Shown: positions 25,846-34,952 of the stretch, in pieces
Layout: the number at the start of each line of letters is the position of its first letter
Numbering within the stretch: position 1 is the first letter of the stretch
Assembly: GCF_030915525.1 (NCBI RefSeq)
Contig: NZ_CP133269.1
Location: forward strand, 2,071,001-2,135,000
Source of the DNA: Neobacillus sp. PS2-9
Lineage (GTDB): Bacteria; Bacillota; Bacilli; Bacillales; Cytobacillaceae
Direction of reading: 5' to 3'
DNA length: 64,000 nt
Position numbers and translations under genes: made by a program
The notes under the pieces: model-generated
What the model saw: the letters and a program-made list of their open reading frames with translations, nothing else
Database searches by the model: none
Told to the model about the DNA's origin: nothing

Positions 25846-25976
25846 TAAAAAGAGGCTGACTCAAAAGCAAAGGTGTCAGACCCCACAATTCAATATCTAG
25901 AAAAAACAAAGTGAAATCTAGTCTAGATATTGTTTTTTCAGTGGTGTCGGACCCCTTATGAGTCAGCCTCTTTTTT
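25846..25976. terminator. Composite bidirectional terminator element
   Basis: Outer stem AAAGAGGCTGACTCA (ending 25863) with TGAGTCAGCCTCTTT (from 25959) encloses a direct repeat GGTGTCAGACCCC (25872) / GGTGTCGGACCCC (25943) and an inner stem CAATATCTAGA (25891-25901) with TCTAGATATTG (25922-25932). Lies between convergent genes and is flanked by A-run and T-run. Confidence 0.8.
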
Positions 25977-25985
25977 ACTACTTTT

Positions 25986-27452
25986 TTACGAGGCAGCTTT
26001 TGAAATTTTGATGTCTGTTTGCTTACCAACCGTTTTTAATCCATTGAAAAATCTAATGGTAAAAATAATTGAGGCTACAATGACAAAGATACCACAAAGG
26101 GCTCCCACTTGGTCTGAACCGGTCCATTCTGGCAAATGTTCAGCCCAACGTCGTGGGGCACTTATTTTTCCTGCGTAAAGAAACGAGCCAGCAATTCCGG
26201 TAAAGAATAAGAAGTAAATTGAAATCGCAAATTTATCAAGCCCAGTTTGCTTTTGTGTACCTTCTGTTTTATTAAAGTAGTACATAAATCCGAAAATCAT
26301 GGCAACTACACCCATGCCCATGTACGTATGGAAATGTCCAGGAACCCATTTAGTATTATGCATAACGTGGTTTACAACAATTGTCGCGTCAATAATGGCA
26401 GGAACCGCACCAGCTACCCAACCGAACATAGCTAAAAACATCATACTTGATGCAAAATCCCATTTAACCGCAGAACGAAATATGATCATTAATGCGCCGT
26501 ATGCGGTAACAACCATTACCGGTAACCCATTTGCATATGAAAAAATTTGACCGATGATCAACATCCACTTTGGTACTGCAAAGTCCATTAATAAATGATG
26601 AGTATAAATCATTAACGTGAATAACGTTGAGAAGTTCCATGCAATCAAAAAGGCTTTATTTGATTTCCACGGACGTCCTGTATATTCTGATAAAATTTCA
26701 TAGACCGCAATAACCGCCATATAGATTGTGCAATTGGCAAAAATATGACCGAATGCATAGGTTAGATGCTTTGCTAACATCGGATCAAAGGTCAAATTAG
26801 GATTTAAAATATTTAAGATTGATTCTACCAATGCAGTAGCTCCTGCAAGAATGCCTGTAGAATTGGCGATAATAACCATTGTTGTCGCAACCACTGCAGC
26901 AGGTGGCCCGTATCCTTTTTTTTCTCTGAAAATATAATCCCAACCAAGTGATTTACCTAAACCTCCGAATTCTTTTATGAGTCTAGCGGCTAAGTAAAAA
27001 TACATGACCAAATATCCAACACCTAAAATGAGAAGACCAAAAAGAAATAGTAATGCACCAGTTGTTCCATTAATCTTCGCTGAAAAGGATGGAAGTGGGT
27101 AAAGAAAGGTCCAACCATCTGAAAAATTAAAGACAAAAATGGCTGTAAGAATCATTACGACACCGATCAAAGATAAGATGAGGTTTGTAAAAAACACCTT
27201 ATGATTTAAGTGAATATACTTTGATAAAAAATACCACATGATTGCGCTTCCACCTAAAGCTGCAATACCAACCATTCCTGTTCCGTGTACGGTCATAATT
27301 TTATAAAATAATTGTGGTGAGATTTTAAATACATTTCCTTGATTTAATAACATCATGACGCCAAAAGACATCATAAGTACCAGTACGACAGAGGTAACAA
27401 GTAAGGATAACGACACGCCTTTTTTTATGTAGTTTCTAGACGAATTCTCCAT
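25986..27452 (-). CDS. cbaA: ba3-type cytochrome c oxidase subunit I
   Basis: 488 residues from ATG 27452, set by AAAGGAGGT upstream; the RBS overlaps the end of subunit II. Haem-copper oxidase motifs: HGTGMVG early, the YTHHLLMDFAVP pair for CuB, AFGHIFANCTIY for the first CuB histidine and its nearby tyrosine, and NTKWVPGHFHTYMGMG for the two haem ligands. This wording is typical of B-family (b(o/a)3) oxidases of Bacillaceae, which have high oxygen affinity. It uses electrons from cytochrome c through subunit II to reduce O2 and pump protons. Operon with the CuA subunit; only two subunits are present. Confidence 0.93.
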   Translation of the reverse strand: MENSSRNYIKKGVSLSLLVTSVVLVLMMSFGVMMLLNQGNVFKISPQLFYKIMTVHGTGMVGIAALGGSAIMWYFLSKYIHLNHKVFFTNLILSLIGVVMILTAIFVFNFSDGWTFLYPLPSFSAKINGTTGALLFLFGLLILGVGYLVMYFYLAARLIKEFGGLGKSLGWDYIFREKKGYGPPAAVVATTMVIIANSTGILAGATALVESILNILNPNLTFDPMLAKHLTYAFGHIFANCTIYMAVIAVYEILSEYTGRPWKSNKAFLIAWNFSTLFTLMIYTHHLLMDFAVPKWMLIIGQIFSYANGLPVMVVTAYGALMIIFRSAVKWDFASSMMFLAMFGWVAGAVPAIIDATIVVNHVMHNTKWVPGHFHTYMGMGVVAMIFGFMYYFNKTEGTQKQTGLDKFAISIYFLFFTGIAGSFLYAGKISAPRRWAEHLPEWTGSDQVGALCGIFVIVASIIFTIRFFNGLKTVGKQTDIKISKAAS

Positions 27453-27453
27453 T

Positions 27454-27990
27454 TTATTTACCTCCTTTCGGTTTAACAATGATATCCTTCATCATTACAT
27501 GATGACCCGTACTGCAATACTCTAAGCATAGAATTTTATATGTTCCTGGCTTTTCAAATGTAATCGAAACAGTATTGGTATAATCTGGCATAGCCTGTGT
27601 TTGTGCGATTAGCTTAAGGTCTCTATCATAAAGTCCAAAACCATGTGTTACATCTTTACTAGTCACACGAAACTGTATAGGTTCTCCAACTACAAAGTCC
27701 TCATTGCTTAAAATCCAGCTAAACTGCATTCCTGTCACATCAACAACTTTACCATTTGCTTCAGCATGTGCATGCTGGTCATGGTAAGGAAGTTTGCTTA
27801 GTGATATCGCTGAAGCAAAACCCATTACAGCTAGTAACCCAAGAAAATAGAATTTACGAATCTTGTAGCCTTTTTCTTGAATTGGTCCATACTCTTTAAA
27901 TTTTCTCGATTCCCCGTACACAAAAGAAAATGCAAGTGCTAAGAGGAATACGAAAAATAATGTAGCGTACCACGCAATAGATTGGTACAT
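27454..27990 (-). CDS. cbaB: ba3-type cytochrome c oxidase subunit II (CuA)
   Basis: 178 residues from ATG 27990 (GGGAGGGG 7 bases upstream). Two membrane segments at the N terminus, then a cupredoxin domain with GMQFSWIL, VTHGFGLY and CLEYCSTGHHVMM, providing the CuA ligands (His, two Cys four apart, Glu, His, Met). It receives electrons from cytochrome c. Its stop lies one base before the subunit I ATG, so the genes are translationally coupled. No Fnr site with correct symmetry is seen upstream. Confidence 0.93.
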   Translation of the reverse strand: MYQSIAWYATLFFVFLLALAFSFVYGESRKFKEYGPIQEKGYKIRKFYFLGLLAVMGFASAISLSKLPYHDQHAHAEANGKVVDVTGMQFSWILSNEDFVVGEPIQFRVTSKDVTHGFGLYDRDLKLIAQTQAMPDYTNTVSITFEKPGTYKILCLEYCSTGHHVMMKDIIVKPKGGK

Positions 27991-28253
27991 AAAATCCCCT
28001 CCCGTTATATGAATATCAAACAAAAAGTCCCCCAACTACTTGTCTGATTCCAAATCCCATTGTAAACCCCTTTTTGTGAAAAAATAGTGAAATTTATCAT
28101 ACCTTACTAGTAATCTTTAAAAAAAGGACTTGTTCATAAATATGGAGTTTGGATTTTTTATAAAACGACCCCCATGTTTAATAGAGAATGGACGAATCGT
28201 TTGGTAAAGGAACCAACGATTGGTTCAAAACAAAAATTCCATGGAGGTTAGAT

Positions 28254-28382
28254 ATGGGAATCGTTATTATTGATATCGACAAATTACTAGAAGCTACTTC
28301 GGGTCTAACATCTGAGAAAAATGGTTATAAAGTAAACACTGTTGAGATAGATCAGTTACTTGAGAATACTCGCGATTGGTAA
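28254..28382 (+). CDS. Small hypothetical protein (42 aa)
   Basis: ATG 28254 behind TGGAGG with good spacing; a longer in-frame ATG at 28188 has no RBS. The 42-residue acidic product contains two similar halves, IDIDKLLEAT and VEIDQLLENT, about 25 residues apart. A hairpin terminator follows at 28432-28453. No family recognised. Confidence 0.55.
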   Translation: MGIVIIDIDKLLEATSGLTSEKNGYKVNTVEIDQLLENTRDW

Positions 28383-28431
28383 AACACATATTTTTGTTTC
28401 TCCACTCATAATCTTATATATATTCACTAAA

Positions 28432-28462
28432 GCCTTCTATTTAGATAGAAGGCATTTTTGTT
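28432..28462 (+). terminator. Terminator
   Basis: GCCTTCTAT (28432-28440) with ATAGAAGGC (28445-28453) and T-rich tail. Confidence 0.85.
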
Positions 28463-28472
28463 TTTAAATTAG

Positions 28473-28654
28473 GATTTGTTTAACTTGTCTGTTTATTTCC
28501 GCTCCAGGCACTTCGCTTTCCGTGGGTGTTTCGGCGAGCCCCCTCGGCGCTTGCGCCTGCGGGGTCTCCCCTGAACCATACTCCCACAGGAGTCTTCGTG
28601 CCTTCTGCTCCAATCAACAGGTTGTAAAAATCAACACTGTTTTTTAACACAGTC
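28473..28654 (+). repeat. Dispersed ~180-bp Bacillus repeat, copy A
   Basis: Ends GGATTTGTTTAAC... and ...TTTTTTAACACAGTC; middle has TTTCGGCGAGCC, GGCGCTTGCGCC, CTCCTGTGGGAGT in reverse and CAATCAACAGG. About 85 percent identical by eye to copy B at 29901-30082, same orientation. GC-rich centre can fold into several hairpins. It fills most of the 428-base gap upstream of the ABC binding-protein gene; the remainder (28655-28810) is AT-rich without a recognisable T-box. Confidence 0.85.
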
Positions 28655-28810
28655 TTTAAATTAAAATCTTCCACTAACTTGGTATGCCGCTTTAAAGTGA
28701 AAAAATATTTTTTGTATTTCTATTGCTTTTGTCCAAAAAAAATACTAGAATAATTTTTAATATAAAAAATTTTTAGAAAATTAATTTTAACGACATTAAG
28801 GGGGATCTAA

Positions 28811-29809
28811 ATGAAGAAAACAGCTCGAGCATTATCTTTTGCATTAGCAGGGATGCTGATGTTAGCAGGTTGTGGCAGTAAGGAATCTTCAGGAGAAACA
28901 GGAAAGGGTGGGGCAGAGAAAGAATTTAAAATTGGCATTACACAATTTGCGCCTCATCCATCTTTAGATGCTGCGACAGAAGGCTTTAAAAAAGCATTAA
29001 AGGACAAGGGGATAAAAGCTACATTCGATGAACAAAATGCACAAGCAGACATGAATAACACCCAAACCATTGCCAATAACTTTGTTGGAGACAAAGTAGA
29101 TTTAATATTTGCAAATGCTACTCCAAGTGCGACAGCAGCATTGAATGCGACGAAGGAAATTCCTATCATTTTCACTTCTGTTACAGACCCTGTAGGAGCG
29201 GGATTAGTTGAAGCATTCGATAAACCAGGGAAAAATATTACAGGTACAACTGACAATCATCCTGATGCAACGAAAAAAACAATTAACTTTATTACAGAAG
29301 AAGTGAAAGCCAAAAAGGTAGGAGTCATCTACAACTCTGGAGAACAAAATTCTGTTGTTCAGATTAAAGAAGTGAAGAAGCTGGCAGAAGAGAAGGGAGC
29401 AAAACTTGTAGAAGTTTCCGTGTCTACGACTGCTGAAGTAAAACAGGCCGCTGAATCTCTTGTAGGTCGAGTGGATGCTATCTATATACCAACAGATAAT
29501 ACAGTTGTTACTGCCCTTGATTCTGTTATAGCGATTGCAAATAGCAAAAAGATTCCATTGTTCGTAGGTGAACTGGATTCGATGAAAAAAGGAGCGGTTG
29601 CTGCAAGTGGTTTTAGTTACTTTGATCTCGGCTATCAATCTGGTTTAATGGCAGCTGAAATTTTATCTGGAAAGAAAAAGCCATCAGAAATCCCAGTTCA
29701 ACTTCCAAGCAGCTTAAAACTAGTCATTAATAAGTCTGCAGCTGAAGCACAAGGATTAAAGGTTAAAGATGATTGGAAGAAGCTTGGAGAGTTTTACGAC
29801 GGAAAATAA
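28811..29809 (+). CDS. ABC transporter substrate-binding lipoprotein (TrpX-like family)
   Basis: 332 residues, RBS AGGGGG. Lipoprotein signal: MKKTARALSF...LMLAGC with Cys at about 21. The rest is a type-1 periplasmic-binding fold of the ABC_sub_bind (PF04392) family: KIGITQFAPHPSLDAATEGF, FANATPSATAALN, PIIFTSVTDPVGAGLV, YIPTDNTVV. Some relatives bind tryptophan (TrpX) in streptococci; the ligand here is inferred only. Permease and ATPase genes follow after a hairpin (about 29822-29852) and a repeat element. Confidence 0.85.
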   Translation: MKKTARALSFALAGMLMLAGCGSKESSGETGKGGAEKEFKIGITQFAPHPSLDAATEGFKKALKDKGIKATFDEQNAQADMNNTQTIANNFVGDKVDLIFANATPSATAALNATKEIPIIFTSVTDPVGAGLVEAFDKPGKNITGTTDNHPDATKKTINFITEEVKAKKVGVIYNSGEQNSVVQIKEVKKLAEEKGAKLVEVSVSTTAEVKQAAESLVGRVDAIYIPTDNTVVTALDSVIAIANSKKIPLFVGELDSMKKGAVAASGFSYFDLGYQSGLMAAEILSGKKKPSEIPVQLPSSLKLVINKSAAEAQGLKVKDDWKKLGEFYDGK

Positions 29810-29900
29810 GATTAAAACTATTTCAAGGAGGAGAACATTTCGCAATTCTCTCCTTGATTTATACATAGGATAGTTAAGTAATGGTGTTTTTTTATGTAAA

Positions 29901-30082
29901 GGCTTTGTTAAATTTGACTGTTGATTTCCGCTCCAGGAGCGAGCGGTTCGTGGGTGTTTCGGCGAGCCTCCTCGGCGCTAGCGCCTGAGGGGTCTCTCCT
30001 GAACCATACTCCCACAGGAGTCTTCGCTCCTTCCGCTCCAATCAACAGGGTAAAAAAATCAACAATGTTCTTTAACATAGCC
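29901..30082 (+). repeat. Dispersed ~180-bp Bacillus repeat, copy B
   Basis: Begins GGCTTTGTTAAATTTGACTG and ends TTCTTTAACATAGCC; contains CGCTCCAGGAGCGAGCG, GGCGCTAGCGCC and CAATCAACAGGG. It interrupts the ABC operon between binding protein and permease. Same orientation as copy A, opposite to the deleted copy at 19669-19752. It accounts for the 311-base gap here. Confidence 0.88.
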
Positions 30083-30120
30083 TATGTAAAAAAAATGGCC
30101 ATAAAGAAGGGATGATTTCA

Positions 30121-31152
30121 ATGTTTACAGCCATATTTGGATCTTTTGAGGCAGGTATCATCTATGCGATTATGGCGCTGGGCGTCTATCTTTCCTTTCG
30201 CATTTTAGATTTTCCTGATTTAACAGTGGATGGAAGTTTTGTAACGGGAGCAGCGATTTCAGCTGTCATGATCGCAAATGGGGCAAATCCATTTTTAGCG
30301 ACAATCATGGCTTTGTTTGCCGGATTTGCAGCTGGCTGTATGACAGGCCTTCTACACACATTTGGAAGAATTAATAACCTGCTTTCAGGTATCCTTATGA
30401 TGATCGCTCTTTACTCTATTAACCTTAGAATCATGGGTCGTTCAAATATACCTTTATTAAATACGGATACGGCTTTTACAAAAATAAGTAGTTTATTTGA
30501 AAAGACAGGAATTGATTCTTTTTTTAATAGTATTCTTTCACTGATAGGTCTTGGTGACAGTCTTCCAGAAACATGGGGGATATTGATTTTTATGATTATT
30601 GTTACCTTGCTGATTAAGTTCTTAACCGATGTTTTCTTACAAACAGAAATTGGGCTTGCTGTAAGGGCAACAGGTGATAATAAACGAATGATTCGAAGCC
30701 TTTCAGCCAATACCAACCTTCTTGTTGTTCTTGGATTAGGCTTATCAAATGCATTAGTTGCGTTCTCAGGTGCACTCATTGCACAACAAGGTGGATTTGC
30801 GGATGTTGGTATGGGAATAGGAATGATTGTCATTGGATTGGCATCGGTAATAATCGGTGAAGCTTTATTTGGTACAAAGACGATTGCGAGAACTACACTC
30901 GCCGTTATTGGGGGATCCATTATATATCGAATAGTGGTTACATTAGCTTTACGAGTTGAATTCTTAGATCCGGGCGATATGAAACTAATTACTGCACTCA
31001 TTGTTATTATTGCATTAACTACACCGAAAATTATAGAAGGTTCTAGAGAGAGAAAGCGGAAAGCGATAAGACGAAACGAAAGAATAAACATGGTACAGGC
31101 TTCCGCAGTGGCAAAGGGGGAAAATCATGCTGCACTTAAGTCAGATTCATAA
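30121..31152 (+). CDS. ABC transporter permease (TrpY-like)
   Basis: 343 residues from ATG 30121 (AGAAGGGA upstream; the ATG at 30112 is inside the RBS). About nine membrane segments; GIIYAIMALGVYLSFRILDF, PDLTVDGSF and GLSNALVAFSGALIAQQGGFA are typical of BPD_transp_2 permeases that partner ABC_sub_bind proteins. Overlaps the ATPase start by 26 bases. Transports the ligand of the binding protein upstream. Confidence 0.88.
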   Translation: MFTAIFGSFEAGIIYAIMALGVYLSFRILDFPDLTVDGSFVTGAAISAVMIANGANPFLATIMALFAGFAAGCMTGLLHTFGRINNLLSGILMMIALYSINLRIMGRSNIPLLNTDTAFTKISSLFEKTGIDSFFNSILSLIGLGDSLPETWGILIFMIIVTLLIKFLTDVFLQTEIGLAVRATGDNKRMIRSLSANTNLLVVLGLGLSNALVAFSGALIAQQGGFADVGMGIGMIVIGLASVIIGEALFGTKTIARTTLAVIGGSIIYRIVVTLALRVEFLDPGDMKLITALIVIIALTTPKIIEGSRERKRKAIRRNERINMVQASAVAKGENHAALKSDS

Positions 31153-31921
31153 AATCTTTAATGAGGGAACACCAGATGAGAAAATTGCCATTGATCATAT
31201 TAACCTTACTCTTGAACCAGGGGATTTCGTCACAGTGATTGGTAGTAATGGGGCAGGTAAGTCAACACTAATGAATATTATCTCGGGTGTACTATTTCCG
31301 GATATCGGGGAAGTTCATATTGGTGGTAAAAATGTGACACATATGTCTGAATTCAATCGTTCAAAAATGATTGGCCGTGTCTTTCAGGACCCTATGGCTG
31401 GAACAGCTCCTAGTATGACCATTGAAGAAAACTTGGCAATGGCTTATTCAAGAAATAAAACGAGAACGCTCAGGTGGGGCGTAACCAAAAAAAGACGTGA
31501 ATATTTTCGTGACGTTCTGGAATCTTTGCACCTAGGGTTAGAAAATCGTCTCAATGCAAAGGTTGGTTTATTGTCGGGTGGGGAACGGCAGGCTCTATCC
31601 TTATTGATGGCTACATTTACAGAGCCTTCAATCCTGTTATTAGATGAACATACTGCAGCTCTTGACCCATCGAGGGCAGAGCTTATAACCGCACTGACAA
31701 AGGAAATTGTTGATAAATACAAATTGACTACACTTATGGTCACACATAATATGCAGCAAGCTATTGACCTGGGGAACCGTTTAATCATGATGGATAAAGG
31801 TCAAGTGATTCTTGAGGTCAACGAAGAAAATAAGAAGCATCTTACAATCAACAGCTTATTAAGTGAGTTTAAGAGAATTCGTGGGTCACAAATGGCAAGC
31901 GATCGGGCCATTCTGTCATAG
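31127..31921 (+). CDS. ABC transporter ATP-binding protein (TrpZ-like)
   Basis: 264 residues, RBS AAAGGGGGA inside the permease gene. Walker A GSNGAGKST, Q-loop RVFQDPMAG, signature LLSGGERQALSL, Walker B SILLLDEHTAALD, H-loop VTHNMQQA. Cytoplasmic motor of the three-gene importer. Confidence 0.92.
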   Translation: MLHLSQIHKIFNEGTPDEKIAIDHINLTLEPGDFVTVIGSNGAGKSTLMNIISGVLFPDIGEVHIGGKNVTHMSEFNRSKMIGRVFQDPMAGTAPSMTIEENLAMAYSRNKTRTLRWGVTKKRREYFRDVLESLHLGLENRLNAKVGLLSGGERQALSLLMATFTEPSILLLDEHTAALDPSRAELITALTKEIVDKYKLTTLMVTHNMQQAIDLGNRLIMMDKGQVILEVNEENKKHLTINSLLSEFKRIRGSQMASDRAILS

Positions 31922-31992
31922 AAAAAATTTTTTCAAATGAATTTTTGGATAGCCCCCCTCTTAGAGGAATATTTCCAATGTGTATATGTTGC

Positions 31993-32030
31993 AAACTACC
32001 TGTATATTCAGGTAGTTTCTTTTGTTTTTT
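31993..32030 (+). terminator. Terminator of the ABC operon
   Basis: AAACTACCTG (31993-32002) with CAGGTAGTTT (32009-32018) and T-run. Confidence 0.9.
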
Positions 32031-32171
32031 CTTAGGGAAATAACTGATTCAAAAGATATTTCTTTAATGCCCAAAAGCGGTATTGCTTTACTTTCTACTC
32101 TTGAGAGGACAAGACAACTTCAATTAAAATTAATTCTGAATATTATTACTTTATTTAATGGGGGTTTCTCG

Positions 32172-33287
32172 ATGAAAGAAAATAGATTAACAGCAGAACA
32201 ACTTGTAGATGATTTTTTTCCTGTAAGAGATGTGGATTATATTGAAATCTACACTGGAAATGCTAAGCAGGCTTGTCACTTTTTTTGCACGGCTTTTGGT
32301 TTTCAACCAGTTGCTTATTCTGGACTTGAAACGGGAAATCGTGAAAGCGTTTCCTATTGTTTAAAACAACGAAATATTCGTCTTGTTATTACTGGTACCT
32401 ATAAGGAGGACAACAGGGTTGCACAGTTTGTAAAGAAACACGGTGATGGTGTGAAAGACGTAGCGTTATTGGTTGATAATGTAGAAAAAGCATTCGAGGA
32501 AGCTGTAAATAGAGGGGCAATTGCTATAGCTCCCCCATTTGAAATGAAAGACGGTCAAGGGACAATTAAGAAAGCCGTTCTTGGTACATATGGTGACACC
32601 ATCCATACGTTAATTGAACGGAAAAACTACCAAGGTGCTTTTTTACCAGGATTTGAACCATATTCAGTTGCATTGCCAATTGAGGATGCAGGATTAATCG
32701 GTATTGATCACGTGGTTGGTAACGTTGAAAGTATGGAAGAGTGGGTGGAGTACTATTCAAAAGTAATGGGCTTCAAAGAAATGAAGCATTTCTCTGACAA
32801 GGACATTACCACGGAATATTCTGCACTAATGTCAAAGGTTATGCACAATGGTGGTCGGATTAAGTTTCCTATCAATGAACCTGCAGAGGGGAAGCGGAAA
32901 TCCCAAATTCAAGAGTATCTAGAATTCTATAATGGACCAGGAGTGCAGCACTTAGCGATTTTAACTGAAGATATCGTTTCAACAGTAACCACTTTAAAGA
33001 AGAATGGTGTGGAGTTCCTCAAGACACCTGCTACTTATTATGAATCATTAGGTGAGCGGATTGGAAAAATTGATGAGGAAATAGAAAAGCTTAGGGAGTT
33101 AAATATCTTAGTAGACCGTGATGATGAGGGATATTTACTGCAGATCTTTACAAAGCCAATCGTTGATCGCCCTACATTATTTATTGAAATCATTCAACGT
33201 AAAGGAGCCAGAGGCTTCGGGGAAGGAAACTTCAAGGCACTATTTGAGTCGATAGAGCGTGAACAAGAACGACGCGGCAATCTATAA
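32172..33287 (+). CDS. hppD: 4-hydroxyphenylpyruvate dioxygenase
   Basis: 371 residues from ATG 32172 (GGGGG upstream); in-frame DNA to 32022 has no RBS. Two VOC domains: the N-terminal begins VDYIEIYTGNAKQA, the catalytic C-terminal has IGIDHVVGN, GVQHLAILTED and LFIEIIQRKGARGFGEGNF, supplying the His-His-Glu iron triad. It converts 4-hydroxyphenylpyruvate to homogentisate in tyrosine catabolism. First gene of the cluster; the 250-base upstream region holds only the previous terminator. Confidence 0.94.
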   Translation: MKENRLTAEQLVDDFFPVRDVDYIEIYTGNAKQACHFFCTAFGFQPVAYSGLETGNRESVSYCLKQRNIRLVITGTYKEDNRVAQFVKKHGDGVKDVALLVDNVEKAFEEAVNRGAIAIAPPFEMKDGQGTIKKAVLGTYGDTIHTLIERKNYQGAFLPGFEPYSVALPIEDAGLIGIDHVVGNVESMEEWVEYYSKVMGFKEMKHFSDKDITTEYSALMSKVMHNGGRIKFPINEPAEGKRKSQIQEYLEFYNGPGVQHLAILTEDIVSTVTTLKKNGVEFLKTPATYYESLGERIGKIDEEIEKLRELNILVDRDDEGYLLQIFTKPIVDRPTLFIEIIQRKGARGFGEGNFKALFESIEREQERRGNL

Positions 33288-33333
33288 CACTAGAAAGTAA
33301 TATAATGTATTTTTAGGTGAAATATGATCAGAG

Positions 33334-33356
33334 CAAGGGAGAGGTGTTCTCCCTTG
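33334..33356 (+). terminator. Intra-cluster hairpin
   Basis: CAAGGGAGA (33334-33342) with TCTCCCTTG (33348-33356), five-base loop, no T-run. Sits between hppD and the flavin reductase gene; more likely an RNA processing or stability element than a full stop. Confidence 0.5.
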
Positions 33357-33394
33357 TGAAACATATGGTTATTTGAAAGAGTGGTGGACGGGAA

Positions 33395-34003
33395 TTGGAA
33401 ATCTCACCAGAAACACTTGAATGGAAAGAAGCCTATAAACTTTTAGTCGGATCGATTTTGCCACGTCCTATTGCTTTTGTATCAACAATAGATGCAAATG
33501 GCATCGCAAATGCAGCACCCTTCAGTTTTTTCACCGCTATTTGCGCGGACCCCATGCTCATTTGTTTTTCCCCAATGAGGAAGGGAACGGATGGAGCGAA
33601 GAAAGATACGTTAGTTAATATTGAAAGTACAGGTCAATTTGTGATTAATATTGTCAGTGAAAGTATGGCTGCACAAATGAACGATTGTGCCATTGAGTTT
33701 GCTTCTTCTGTGGATGAAATAGAGGAAGTGAATCTAACAAAGGAACAAAGTATTAAAGTAAAAGTACCGCGAATCAAAGAATCACTCGTTCACTTAGAAT
33801 GTGAACTCTATCAAGTATTGCATTTTGGTGACAAGCCCGGTGCAGGCAGTCTTGTGATTGGTAAAGTAATACATGTCCATGTAAACGATGAGCTTTATGA
33901 TAAAGGGAGAATTGATACATCTAAATTACAGCCGATAGGCCGAATGGCTGGTAACACCTTTACTAACCCATTGGCAAAAATATTTGATATGACTCGAAAA
34001 TAG
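33395..34003 (+). CDS. Flavin reductase-like FMN-binding protein
   Basis: 202 residues from TTG 33395 (weak GGACGGG upstream). Flavin_Reduct fold: GSILPRPIAFVSTIDANG, NAAPFSFF, GTDGAKKDTLVNI, and a conserved ECELYQVLHFG then GKVIHVHV. The family binds FMN and may supply reduced flavin or act as a standalone oxidoreductase. Its place between hppD and the FAH-like gene, where other bacteria keep the maleylacetoacetate isomerase, suggests a role in aromatic catabolism, but that is inference. Confidence 0.82.
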   Translation: MEISPETLEWKEAYKLLVGSILPRPIAFVSTIDANGIANAAPFSFFTAICADPMLICFSPMRKGTDGAKKDTLVNIESTGQFVINIVSESMAAQMNDCAIEFASSVDEIEEVNLTKEQSIKVKVPRIKESLVHLECELYQVLHFGDKPGAGSLVIGKVIHVHVNDELYDKGRIDTSKLQPIGRMAGNTFTNPLAKIFDMTRK

Positions 34004-34019
34004 ATAATAGGTGAGTGCC

Positions 34020-34952
34020 ATGAAATTTGTAACCTTTGAAAAAGCAGACAAAACAATTAGATCTGGGTGGCTGGATGGTGACTTTGTGGTGGATATGTAC
34101 GAGGTATCTGATGGCAAACTGCCTGAAAGCATGCTGGAGTTTTTAGATAATAGCGAAGAAAATATGAAATTGGTGATGAATCTCGCTCCAGTAACTAGTG
34201 AACAAAAAGGAAGGTATCCATTAAGTGAAATTCGATTAAAAGCACCTCTTCCCATGCCTAGGAGCTTTCGTGATTTTTATGCGTTTGAACAACATGTAAA
34301 AACAGCAAGGGAAAACAGGGGGCTTGAAATGATTCCGGAATGGTACGAAATCCCTGTTTTTTATTTTTCTAATCATCTAGCAATTAAGGGTCCAAATGAT
34401 GCTATCATGATGCCAAATGAATGTGAATGGCTAGATTACGAGTTGGAAATTGGCTGTATCATTGGGAAAAAAGGTAACAACATTCGAGCTGAAGACGCCG
34501 ATCACTATATTTTTGGTTATTGCATATTAAATGATTGGAGCGCAAGGGACCTACAAAGGAAAGAAATGAAGGTGGGGCTTGGTCCGGCAAAGGGGAAGGA
34601 CTTTTCAACTTCTATTGGTCCATGGATTGTTTCGAAAGAAGAATTGGAGTCGTTTAGGGCCGGCAAGGGTTATGATCTACCAATGATGGCGCGTGTGAAT
34701 GGTACCTTGCTTTCGAATGGAAATATGAAGGAACTTCATTATTCTTTTGGAGAGATGATAGAGAGAGCCTCAGCGGGCGTTACACTTTACCCTGGAGAAA
34801 TGATTGGTTCAGGAACAGTTGGTACAGGATGTATTCTCGAACTTGGTCAAAAGGTACACAGATGGCTTTTACCAGGTGACTTAGTAGAATTAGAAATTGA
34901 ACATCTTGGTATCCTTTGTAATAAAATTACGGATGGAAATGAGGTGAAATAA
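34020..34952 (+). CDS. Fumarylacetoacetate hydrolase family protein
   Basis: 310 residues from ATG 34020 (AGGTGAG upstream), 16 bases after the flavin reductase gene and overlapping hmgA by one base. FAH fold metal and substrate motifs: CEWLDYELEIGCIIGK (Glu pair), NDWSARDLQ, GPAKGKDFSTSIGPW and GTVGTGCILELG. Cleaves fumaryl- or maleylacetoacetate to acetoacetate plus fumarate or maleate. No isomerase is in the cluster, so direct cleavage of maleylacetoacetate is possible. Confidence 0.88.
   Translation: MKFVTFEKADKTIRSGWLDGDFVVDMYEVSDGKLPESMLEFLDNSEENMKLVMNLAPVTSEQKGRYPLSEIRLKAPLPMPRSFRDFYAFEQHVKTARENRGLEMIPEWYEIPVFYFSNHLAIKGPNDAIMMPNECEWLDYELEIGCIIGKKGNNIRAEDADHYIFGYCILNDWSARDLQRKEMKVGLGPAKGKDFSTSIGPWIVSKEELESFRAGKGYDLPMMARVNGTLLSNGNMKELHYSFGEMIERASAGVTLYPGEMIGSGTVGTGCILELGQKVHRWLLPGDLVELEIEHLGILCNKITDGNEVK

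Noticed and set aside
28070..28110. Fnr box upstream of the ba3 oxidase genes
   Set aside because: TGTGA and AGTGA occur there but as direct, not inverted, half-sites.
28655..28810. T-box leader for the TrpX-like ABC operon
   Set aside because: No specifier loop, T-box AGGGTGGNACCGCG sequence or antiterminator is visible.
29921..30115. 64-aa frame inside repeat copy B
   Set aside because: It lies entirely in the dispersed non-coding repeat; similar chance frames exist in copy A on the other strand.
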